Of a stretch of DNA of 64,000 nucleotides, positions 41,408 through 50,990 are shown piece after piece. The stretch is from Cytidiella melzeri (taxonomy: Eukaryota > Basidiomycota > Agaricomycetes > Polyporales > Irpicaceae). Numbering within the stretch: the stretch's first letter is position 1; each line of letters starts with the position of its first letter. The notes beneath the pieces are model-generated. The model saw only the letters and a program-made list of their open reading frames with translations. It did no database searches and was not told where the DNA came from. The translations under genes were made by a program, and so were the position numbers. Location: NCBI GenBank assembly GCA_022592445.1, contig JABYQR010000005.1, forward strand, positions 248,001 through 312,000, in the 5' to 3' direction.

Positions 41408-41759
41408 TGCTCTCAAGGTATATACACTGAAGGAAAGGTGAGCTTCGTAGGATGACAAAACTATGTGTCATGCATACCTGCGACCTTGACGCTATTATAA
41501 GCATCCTCTCCATGTAAGAGTCATGCATGATTTGACTCACGGAAACTTTTGGTTGTTGGGAGAAGATGCTCGAGGCTTTATCGTCCTCAGACGCTCAAAG
41601 CAATACGCGTTACGCTGTGTTACAGAGTTACGTGTATATGTCACATCATGCACATCCACGGTCACGGTTGCTAGCAAGGTGCCGCTTTGTTCAAGCTGCT
41701 GCCACTCTCTCCCACACTGTAAACCACTGTGTTTCGTTCAAAACGCCACGACGAAAATC
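41408..41759. promoter_or_regulatory. Divergent promoter between ZPR1 and the nucleoporin gene
   Basis: A 352-base gap with both neighbours transcribed away from it. No TATA box stands out. Nothing else recognised. Confidence 0.4.
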
Positions 41760-43212
41760 ATGTATTCAAGCACCTCTTATTCCTCTAGCAATCCCTACAG
41801 GGAACAATCCAATGACCCGCACGGCCGACCGACATACTCGGTGCACTCTCATTCGCAGCCTTTCTTCGTAGCAGGCATGTCAAGTCAGGGTGCAGGACAC
41901 AGTCCAAGCTTGCGCTCAGGCCCTCTTGGTGGCGCTGGAGTTTTGTCTGACAGTCTCTCTCAGTCCAGGAGTCACTATCAATCTGGTTACCTCATGGTAC
42001 GTTCCACTCTGCTAACTCTGAGTTCATTCATTGACTCCTACCGTAAAGGCAGTTAGCCAGCATGATGTATGTGTAGAGAGCGTGTACTTGAAACGCACAC
42101 GGTGAACTAACGCAAACAACGTCTGCTGCAGACTCCCTCGCAAAGTCCACGTTTTGACGATGTACCCATCGTGCAAACGAAGGCTAAAATGAACCCGTTG
42201 CTGGGAGGGTCTTCTGCTGCCGAATTTGGCATGGATTCCATGTTTGAGAGCTCTCGGTGAGTGTTCTGTGAGTGGCCACATTCTACCTGGGTTAACCAAC
42301 GGTCAACATTAGGCAGAGGCAGCGACAAACATTAGCGGACGAGGATGCGCCTCCAATGAACTCTGTTAACGACATTGTGAATGAAGTTTATGAACCCAGT
42401 ATACGACGACCGACGGTAAGTCCGGAGGATAATCTGTGTACATCAATTGACTCAGGAACTTTATAGACATTCAACCCTGACTCTTCGACTAGAGGCTCTC
42501 TGTTCCGCTCTCAACCGCAAATGCCGTCGACGCCGAAGCCATCGAATCCTGCTGTTGCTTCAAAACCCATTTACGTGATCATCTTTGGTTATCCTCCAGA
42601 CAAATACAGCGTGACTGTTGATTACTTCCGTTCATTGGGAGAGACCACGGAGGCGGACCCTAACCTGGAAATCTCGAACTGCCTTAGGATTGGATACACC
42701 AATCCTGCAGATGCAATGCGTGCAGTGCGCAAGAATGGAGAGGTAGTGGGTGGTTCATTCATGATCGGCGTAAAGTGGGCGGTGAGGATGTCGTAGTTTG
42801 CTGCTTCCTTTTCCTCTTATCTGATAATGCGTACCCTGCTTAGGATCCCCTGCAAGCTGAAGCTCTGCTTGGATCCCCAGTGGCACGCAGCCCCTTTGGT
42901 GCCTCCGTGGCTGCACATCCTCCGTCGCCAGACGTGAGCATGGCAAACTCTTCTCCCCCACGAGATGACTATGAACCGTCACTTACAATTGGTGCCATGG
43001 TGCAACGCGTGCACACACCAACTGTCGGCACACCAATCAAGCTGGCCCCGTCGGCCTCTGCATTCAGGAAGCCTGGAGCAGGCAGTAGCCTCCCGTCCTT
43101 TGCAAAACCCGGAGGCGCTGTGCCAGGTGGACTATCTGCGCACCCTAGCATGCAGACATCGCCGAGTAAGGGAGTGCTTGGGCAAGTATCTGATTTGATA
43201 TTTGGCTGGTAG
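41760..43212 (+). CDS. NUP53: Nucleoporin NUP53/NUP35, MPPN-type RRM protein
   Basis: A nuclear-pore inner-ring protein. The N terminus is Ser/Gly/Gln-rich (MYSSTSYSSSNPYREQ), a disordered nucleoporin tail. In the middle, PIYVIIFGYPPDKYSVTVDYF starts the MPPN RRM-like domain, which continues with LRIGYTNPADAMRAVRKNGEVVGG and FMIGVKWA. The C terminus repeats Ser/Pro words and ends in VLGQVSDLIFGW, an amphipathic helix that in this family binds the membrane. Five exons, with introns at about 41998-42130, 42257-42313, 42418-42467 and 42783-42843. TAG at 43210-43212. Confidence 0.88.
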
Positions 43213-43547
43213 TTGGTGCAATATATTCTTTCGGTGTTTACGCCTTTACATGAAGCCTGCATGACTCCTAATCGATCAAATTACTTATTGCCGGAATTGC
43301 CACATTGGCATGAGCATCCTAGTACCGTCGCGCGTAATACGATGCGTGACACCTGAAGCACGTCTGCAGAGTGGCGGTAGTGCACGCTTGGACAACCTGT
43401 ACATATCGCGTCTGGGTGGTCTTCTCCCGTAAACCCACGGATACCGAGATTCTACTGAAAAAAGTCAGTCCTCGACGCGTCTTCAAGTCGAATTGAAGAT
43501 GCAGGCTGCTTACTTCTAGATTAGTGCTGTTTACCGAGAACCGTGAA
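43213..43547. other. Convergent 3' intergenic region
   Basis: About 335 bases between the nucleoporin stop and the HSK3-like stop. No feature recognised. Confidence 0.35.
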
Positions 43548-43853
43548 CTACAATTTCGAGCCGCTCTCCTGTCCCTCAGACTCTATACCTAGGTTGAGTT
43601 CTGCAGCGACGGTCATGAACCTACGATGAAGCGTAAAAATCACATTTCAGTGCAAACAAGGCAAAGTCGCGTACTGGGCTGCATGGCTGGCCGCTAAAAC
43701 CTTCATCGCGTTCAGATCCACCTTGAGCATCTCGCAGAGATCAGCGGTTTGCCCAACTGCTCTCGACAGCCGCGCGAGACTGTGCCCGAGCTGCATATAG
43801 CTGCGGTCTTTCGCCTGCGTTGTGCTTGTAGGCAGCGTACTTTGAGGCTGCAT
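43548..43853 (-). CDS. HSK3: DASH complex subunit HSK3-like, 83 residues
   Basis: A two-exon gene. Exon 1 (ATG at 43851-43853) gives MQPQSTLPTSTTQAKDRSYM then QLGHSLARLSRAVGQTADLCEML, helical heptad-like sequence. The intron (GTACGC to CGTAG, about 60 bases) is followed by FMTVAAELNLG and a short tail with TAG at 43548-43550. The size, the 'YxQLxxxLARLxxxxxxTxxL' helix and the later FM-A motif fit HSK3, a subunit of the ring that ties spindle microtubules to kinetochores. The first exon lies inside a longer frame, but the spliced reading makes the better protein. The family is very short and weakly conserved, so this call needs a profile search. Confidence 0.6.
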
Positions 43854-45004
43854 GGTGTGTCCAGGCTGAAGGAACGGCAGGCTCAGCGTCAGACAGGAGG
43901 CACGAAGGTTGAACGCCCGTCTACCCTGCCTCGGGGAGACTAGCCGAGGCCGGCGGCAAGGCTTGTCGACGTTGTGCGCCACGTGGAGCTTTATGCCCTC
44001 CGAGGGGAAGTTCGACGGACGGTGACGACCACTGATGTCCACTACCATGTCACGCCGTGCCACGGCACGCGACGCTGCATGGTCGCCGGCGGTCGTCGTG
44101 GGACAACAACTTTCGATAGCGCATGCTCAACCGCACCCGGTGTGTTTCAGCGTCGGCCATCGCATGCCACTGGTCACTCATGAACGCCACAGGTCCTCGA
44201 TCAACCACAGCATTGGCTCCCAACGACTCCCAAAGAAGTCTGGTGGCTGTGGTGTCCCGGTGTAATGACCGACAGTGACTGCTGCTGCCTGCCGTCGGGC
44301 CCTGATGGCTATTGGTGGTAGGTGTCGCTCGAGCCTCACTGTCGATCGGTGAACACCGATGCATTCCGGCGGCGACCAGTGGTAAGTCCTCTACTGCCTT
44401 CCATTGACTATTGCTGACACCCATTGGTAACAGTCGGTTGCCGCTGGGGGCTTATGATAACCATCACAGGCAGCCAACGACTATTGACATCCGTCGCCAG
44501 TAGTCATTGCTGGACTCCGGTGTCCGTTGTCGGACGCCTCCAGCCCCAAGACACCAGACACCAGTGGCGGCCGATGGTTTTCGTCAGGCTCCGTCCGCCC
44601 TCCTCACAACAACCAGTGCAGGGCACTGCCACCCGCGGATGGTTGCGATTGCCATCACATCTCAGGTATGTTCATGTGTTGTGGGCTTCTATGCACAGTA
44701 ACAGTCAGATCACACCGCGCTGATATTCTGTACCTCACAGACAATGCTCGAATAATGGCAGGGAACCCCCGGTAGGTCAACACCGTGGGGACACATCTTT
44801 GCCGCGAGTAAAGCATGGACACAGAGGATTTTGCTTCCGCCCTGTGCTCTCAAGATGCTCAGACGTGCTGTAAGGTGCTTCCGAGTTACAGTTGTAAGAT
44901 CCGTTTTACTCATGAACTTTAAAAGCGAACTCCCTGCCGCCTGCACCCCACGCCCTCTTCCCGCGACAAACACCACGACTACCGGCCCCGTCTTTGTCTT
45001 CGAG
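43854..45004. other. Intergenic region with degenerate CACTG-rich repeats
   Basis: About 1.15 kb with no recognised gene. Bases 44200-44640 are the notable part (listed apart). The last 150 bases before the next gene are C-rich and look like its leader. Confidence 0.45.
44200..44640. repeat. Degenerate CACTG/CAGTG-rich repeat block
   Basis: Words such as CCAGTGG, CACTGCC, CGCCAGTAG, GACAGTGAC and CCATTGG occur repeatedly in both orientations at irregular spacing. Several resemble the words in 53327-53475 on the other side of the transposon-rich block. No perfect unit length was found by eye. It may be an old minisatellite or the subterminal region of a DNA transposon. Confidence 0.45.
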
Positions 45005-47148
45005 ATGTCTTCAAGCTCCCTTGGTCCGGTCAACAAAACACGACGAAAGGATGATCTCATCGACATAGCCCGCGCTATTAAGATCCCCCAGCACGATACT
45101 ATGGACTATCACAACGTCAACAAGGAGAAGCTCGTGAAGCTCATCAGGGACCACTTGGACGCTCACCAAGCACGTCTTTCCATCGACCCCAAGTTCCAGG
45201 TGCTCTACGCCTATCGACCTACTACCGGACGAGCAGTGGCAGTCACCTCACACAAAAACAGTGCCGACAAGGCCATTGAAGATGCGGCTGAGAATGCGAA
45301 GCTGCAGCCCGCGGCTACTGGGTAAGACACAGAGCAAGTCCTAGTCTACACACACTCACAACCGTTCAGAGCACATAAGAAGCTGCTCGACGCGAAACGC
45401 ACAACCGACCCACCTGGGCAGCGCGGCAACTATCAGTTGCTTGTCACGACACGCTCAAAGCACGGTGCGCACAACCCTTTGTCACACATATGGTTGTGTA
45501 CTCATTCGATCTGCCTCAAAGATACCGAACAGCCTTTTCATCGCGACGCCAGCTCCGGCCTGAGTTCCGTCTCGCCGTTGTCTTCTCCGTCACCATCTGC
45601 TCAAGTGGCTGGTAGAAAAGAGAGGTCTGAGCAGCCTACAGCCTTCCAATCGCCGCCCCCCGACACCCAAAACATTGTTGTTGGAGTACCGCCACGCCCG
45701 GGCTCGCCACCGCGAACCTCTGGACTGCCTTCGACGCCAAAGAAGCAGACTGTGCGGACAGATTACAATAGTAAGTAGCTTTCCTACACACAACAAAACC
45801 TGTTCAACGAGCTGACTAGGAGTTCTGCAGTACGAGTCACATTCCGCGACATCGACGGACACCGCGACCCACAGGAGGTATGGATTGCCGGCGGGCAAAA
45901 CATACCTATTGATCGACGGCTCAGTGAGAGTGGTAAGCATGAAGCATGCTTCGCACGTTTGTCAAGCATCGTGCCTGCGGCGCTGGAGCAGGATACACCT
46001 ATCAGAAGTGAGTATCACTCATCATACCATCATACACGAACGAGCTGACATATATTGACTCCTGATTATCTCGTAGAAGCAGGCGGTCGCATCTGGCGTA
46101 CAGCAACTGGTACCGATCGCGCGAAGATCAATATAGGATCCATCGAGTCTTTTCTCAAAGAAGGGAAGTTGAAGGCGCTTTGTTTGCCTCAAGTGGACAT
46201 GTACGAGCTAGAAAAGCTCTCGGATGGCAATTTAGCATGTGAAGTATTGCTCCAATGCGAGGTACGCATTTCTTTGGTACTCGAGGGTCTCTGGCGCTGA
46301 CAAAAGCCTCGAACGCAGCAGCCCCAGGAGCTGCAGCCCTCCAAGGTCGCTGTAGTGCCTGTTGCACCTCCCCCGACGCCCAGCAAGATGAAGGCTCGCA
46401 CGAAAAATGCCAGCAAGCCTGCACCCAACTTTGACGACAACGACATCATCAAGTACTTCCGCGGTTTGTTTGACTCACCTCACGAATGGGATCGTGCAGA
46501 GACTGCGGGCCAATGTCTCGAACGATACCTGGCAGTTCAAGCGGCGTGGGACGTTCTTCATGACCTCGGCGTGAAACAGCCTTCAGAGGGTGGATGGAAA
46601 CTTCCAGACTGTGAGTTGCATGAAGCAGCCCCTTTGTTCCATATCTAATGCTTATGCTAGCCCACCCGCAATTTCCTGGCGCCCGATTCCGTAAGGAGAT
46701 GGTTCACGAGGCACTCAATATTAAGAAGGGTAGAGCCAGTGGCGACACAAACCTTTTTCGAGTTGACATAGTCTCCTGTCCCAAATTGAAGCCCCTCAGC
46801 GAGTGGATCAAGAATCCAGAAGATGCGGGCCTCAAGGCAAAGTTTCATAACATGGCAATAGGTGCTTTACGGGAATGGAAGGCCAAACACGAGCAAGCAA
46901 ATGCAGAGGCGGGTACATCTAGCAAGGTGGAGCGGACATCTGGTATGAAAGGAAAAGGTAGAGCTGACAAATACAAGACTCGAAAGCGGGCTCGCACTCC
47001 TCAGTTGAGCAGCGATAGCTCTTCAGAGTCTGTTAGTAGCAAGCGCAAGGGGAAGGGAAAAGAGACTTTGGGGGGTGGTACTCATAGAAACCAGAGGCGC
47101 AAATACAACAATGAGTCTGATAATTTAGATGATACAATGTCCGAGTAG
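45005..47148 (+). CDS. Unknown protein with N-terminal SAP-like segment and basic C terminus
   Basis: Seven or so exons without internal stops. The ATG at 45005 gives MSSSSLGPVNKTRRKDDLID. The stretch DDLIDIARAIKIPQ through KEKLVKLIRDHLDAHQARL resembles a SAP helix-extension-helix DNA-binding motif (inferred). The middle has a Ser/Pro linker, VRVTFRDIDGHRDPQEVW and a block with INIGSIESFLKEGKLKALCLP. The C-terminal third has YFRGLFDSPHEWDRAETAGQC and FRVDIVSCPKLKPLSEWIKNP. The tail is Lys/Arg/Ser-rich (KYKTRKRARTP, SKRKGKGKE), probably nuclear. I do not recognise the family. It lies between repeats, a LINE remnant and a KDZ-type gene, so it may be a passenger or accessory gene of a mobile element. 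Confidence 0.6.
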
Positions 47149-47228
47149 AAGAGTAGAAGCAAAGTCTTGTGTTGTAGTACAGCATTCCTGATTGAATTAC
47201 ACTTTGTGGCAGAGAAGCTGTTTCCTTT

Positions 47229-49483
47229 TCAAGTGTAATGCTGAAGATGGGCAGATGAGAGTCGCAACTGCCACATGACTTCCATGTTTTTGAGGAGAAC
47301 TGTGAATGTCCATACGGATTGGACTAGGGCTCTCAAGATGCTGGCAAACTTGAATGCTGGGGCGGGGTACACATGGCTGCCCGTAGGATTTGGGTCGGGA
47401 CCTGGGCTTGGGAAAAAGGCTTTTCTCAGTACCTCGCATTTCTCGGCGTTTGTCTCCGCCAGCCTTGGGCGCTGGAGGTGGGGGATACGCGCCTTGCTTC
47501 CATCCGTCTGTCCACCTTTGACATACTTGTTGAAGTGCCACACCGTGTCAGCTTTGATTTCCTCGAGGTACGCGTGCCAGTGCTCTGTCTTCGCTTTTGA
47601 TATCTCGCCTTGGTACCTGTTATGCGCCCTGTGGTATTCCTTGTGTGCTGGGTGCTGCGGGGCGGCATGAAACTGATACGACACTCTAGCCAGCTTTCTC
47701 ACCTGATCGCGTTGCTTCGATAGCTCTTTGGTCCACCAACGTTTTGCGAGGGGGTAGCATTTGGTGCGGGGTACCACTGCTTCGCATGTGGTCTGAAGAC
47801 ATGTCATCAGCTCACTAAGGACTTTGTGAAAATCGTCCACAGTTCTGATGCGCTTATCCGGTATGTCTCTCTCTCCTAACTCTTTGATGAGTCTACCCCT
47901 GAATTTGTCCCAGTCAGTCTCCCTCCAGTTTCATCGCGGTTTTGGGTAGACGTGCTCAGCTTTGATGCACAGCTCCGTTCCGATTGGGTAGTGGTCTGTG
48001 TGAGGTGGCTTGAAGTGAGGGAAGGTCTGCGCGCGTATGATGTACTCAGCTAGTTCAGCGTTGCAAAAACGTTGTCTGGACGTGCGTGGTTCCCTGTGCC
48101 TCGTGCCACTAGTGTAGGTATTAATGGCTTTTAAGCTCCGGCTCACGGACTTGTAGTTACCGGACTCTCTTTTGTTTTCCGTATATGGTCACTCTATTGT
48201 TCTTTCTTCACGTGGACACATCTGTATCACAGATTTTCCTTCTTGGGTTGCCTGAGGGCTCTGTCTTAATAATATACCTTCACCCCCGCTCCTGACACTC
48301 CATTGTGCTCTTTCTCTTTCGCACCTGGAGTGAGTATTCTTTGTTGTCCCTCACATATGCAATATGCTCGCAGCCTGTACCTGTAGTTAACTTGCTCTGC
48401 TCGTGTGTCTTAGGTACAGTCATTATGCAATTGTGCTCTTTCTCTTTCGCACCTGGATTAACTCGCTCTGCTCGTGTGTCTTAGGTTCTTACGACGGCAA
48501 GTGGGATTACGGCTGCGCATCACATCCCTGCCTCTAGACGTGTTGAATACATTCGACCGTCTTTAGGTATCTGTCCTGGGAGGATCTGTTCCATCTCGTA
48601 TCTAGCAAGTATTTCCAGAAGTGGTACGGCTGCGTTGAGGTATGACTGTGTGGTGAGGTGAGTGTTCCCGCTGAGCTCCCACATGGGGTGGTGTCAATTG
48701 AAATCTCCTGCCCAGAGGACGTGCGTCGCCTGGCCTTCACGCCCGTTATGACTTTGCCTTTTGTTTTTGCCTGCTAACTGTCTCAACTTTCTCGCAATCA
48801 GGTGGATGGTGTCGTCGGATTTCTGGTCATTGTAGATGTTGATGATGAGAATGTGTCCTATGTGCGTGCATAGTCGGATGATATTAGTGCTCGCGTGGAT
48901 TTCCCATTGCACGCTCTCCGCCGGATTCATTTCATACATGAGTCCACTGTTTGCAAGTTGTCGTAGCCCTTTGAACTTCACGTGTTCCGGGGCCTTCATC
49001 ATCTGGAGGGCCAGGTTTGCTTTTTTCAGCAATACCTTGGCTACAACCACATGGCTCAGCCCATAGCTAGGGTTTGACGTCATAGATAGCACTCACATGG
49101 ACTCTTATTGTTGTTTCCCTATTGTTCTCTTTATGGAAGGATGTTCTCACAGGTGTGGGAATGGAATACAATAGTTGGTCTCCTTTTAGATATAGATTCT
49201 CTCACGAGTAGAGGTCTTGGCAGAGTCCAGACAATAGCTATTGTTCTCCTTCAGGTAGTTCTTTTGTTCTTTGTTCACATGGCTTCTTGCAAAGCCTGCC
49301 CTTAACATGGTCTGTGCGCAGGTCCCTGAAGTCTATATAAGCAGGTGCATGTATGCTCCTAGCCCCCCATCTCGACCTCTTGGCCTTTACTGGGCTAGCT
49401 ACCTGAACAAGGTTTATAATTGGTGAGAGCATTGTGCTACATACCTGCCACCACCTCGTCATCGTCTTCCACCTTGTGTCCAT
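47229..49483 (-). mobile_element. LINE (non-LTR retrotransposon) remnant, endonuclease plus linker
   Basis: On the minus strand the piece 49092-48694 reads as an endonuclease (EEP-type) with SVQWEIHASTNIIRLCT, ILIINIYNDQKSDDTIHL and HVLWAGDFN, where the Asn of GDFN is the expected active-site residue. The next codon is a stop, followed by HHPMWELSGN, so the frame is dead. After an interruption, 48146-47931 gives FPHFKPPHTDHYPIGTELCI, the end of the domain, and another stop before NWRETDWDKFRGRL. Bases 47900-47229 encode the linker usual before the reverse transcriptase (KRWWTKELSKQRDQVRKLAR, YHRAHNRYQGEISKAKTEHW). The reverse transcriptase itself is missing. Stops and the missing half make it inactive. 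Confidence 0.75.
48150..48530. repeat. Insert in the LINE remnant with internal duplicated words
   Basis: This part does not match the endonuclease that flanks it on both sides. It contains ATTGTGCTCTTTCTCTTTCG followed by CACCTGGA twice (48303 and 48431) and TTGCTCTGCTCGTGTGTCTT or a near-copy twice (about 48392 and 48463). It may be a decayed solo LTR or small non-autonomous insertion. Confidence 0.4.
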
Positions 49484-49520
49484 AGTTGCTGCGTTGAGCT
49501 CTGTCTCCGTGACACTTATG

Positions 49521-49755
49521 CTCTGTAGTCTACTTCACTTTGTGTGTTTGGGGTTTGCAGCACAATCCATTCAAGTACATCTTTTCAATGAGGCTTACTG
49601 AGTCTACTTTGCTTTGTGTATTCTAGAACAACTCCCTTGTAATCCTGCAAAAAAGTGTTTGTAGGTAGAATGTTTCAAGTACTCAGAGAATGTGAAGGAT
49701 GACCTCTCTGGTACACAAAATAAGTATGACTGAAGCTCATTCAAAACCTACAAAT
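49521..49755. other. Non-coding stretch left of the direct repeat
   Basis: AT-rich sequence between the LINE remnant and the direct repeat, with no recognised coding or RNA feature. It may belong to the KDZ element. Confidence 0.3.
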
Positions 49756-50619
49756 CCTGTGCCAAACCCTTTGAGAAGAAACACTGGGGCAATGGAGCAA
49801 GAACAACAACTGAAACATTGAACTGTTGAAACATTATACAGACTGAGAGCATTTCTGCGCAGCCTTTAGGCTTCATGTTTCCATGAGTGCACTGCCACTC
49901 TGTGCGGCCAGTCATGACAGTACATTACATCTCTCCTATCACACATGTGGGGGTTACAAACTACTCCTGTAGCACATCATGTGTATTGGAAATTGTCTAG
50001 TTGCTGCTACTTGTCCCCTAATCTCTTCTTTACCTGAAACTACCGCTTCATTCTGCAACAACCACATGCAAGATTGTAGGGCCTGTGTTCAATAAGGTGT
50101 TGGCTCTAAACAGACACTACATCTGTTCTAACCTGTACAGTGTTGAGTGGTCTCCAGTACAATAGATAATATATCCTTGGAGAGCATATATAACACAGTA
50201 CATGTAGTAACAGCACCCTTACACTTACCCTGTGCCAAACCCTTTGTGAAGAAACACTGGAGCAATGGAGCAAGAACAACAACTGAAACATTGAACTGTT
50301 GAAACATTATACAGACTGAAAGCATTTCTGCGCAGCCTTTAGGCTTCATGTTTCCATGAGTGCACTGCCACTCTGTGCAGCCAGTCATGACAGTACATTA
50401 CATCTCTCCTATCACAAATGTGATGGTTACAGACTACTCCTGTAGCACATCATGTGTATTGAAAACCGTTTAGTAGCTACTTGTCCCCTAATCTCTTCTT
50501 TACCTGAAACTACCGCTTCATTCCGCAATGACCACGTGCAGAATTGTAGGGCCTGTGTTCAATAAGGTGTTGGCTCTAAACAGACACTACATCTGTTTTA
50601 ACCTGTACAGTGTTGAGCA
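49756..50619 (+). repeat. Direct repeat pair, two copies of about 390 bases
   Basis: Copy 1 (49756-50149) and copy 2 (50229-50619) run in the same direction, offset by about 473 bases. Both begin CCTGTGCCAAACCCTTTG and end GTACAGTGTTGAG, with only scattered substitutions (for example GAGAAG against GTGAAG, GGGGCAATG against GAGCAATG). About 80 unrelated bases lie between them. They lie directly upstream of the KDZ-type gene. Confidence 0.85.
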
Positions 50620-50990
50620 TGAGACAGCAAATTATTTGGAAGTACTGAAATGCTCTGGCATAAAAAAAACTCAAGATTATGGCACTGCAACTGTAAATTT
50701 CATTTGCGCTGCAATCTTTCTTTGGAACCAAATTCAATTGCATATTGTTTCAGGTTCATGTGGAACACTTCCACAACCTAGCAGTCTACACAGCCTTAAC
50801 ATACATGTATATAACCTACAGACTTGGAAACCAAACCTCATAGCTAAATTGAATTCACCAACAACCCTTCATCCCACACCCAAGTTCCTACACTGCATAC
50901 ACTTCCAGGTTTGTGATGTATTTTCAGATGTATTTCTATAGACTAGGTCAATTCCTAATCACATCTATACACCACCAGGTCAACACAACA
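50620..50990 (+). promoter_or_regulatory. Upstream region of the KDZ-type gene
   Basis: AT-rich 371 bases between the second direct repeat and the start codon. Short open frames but no conserved domain. It presumably contains the promoter. Confidence 0.35.

Noticed and set aside
48303..48485. The twice-repeated words as a CRISPR-like array
   Set aside because: Only two copies of each word at unequal spacing in a eukaryotic transposon remnant; no regular repeat-spacer structure.
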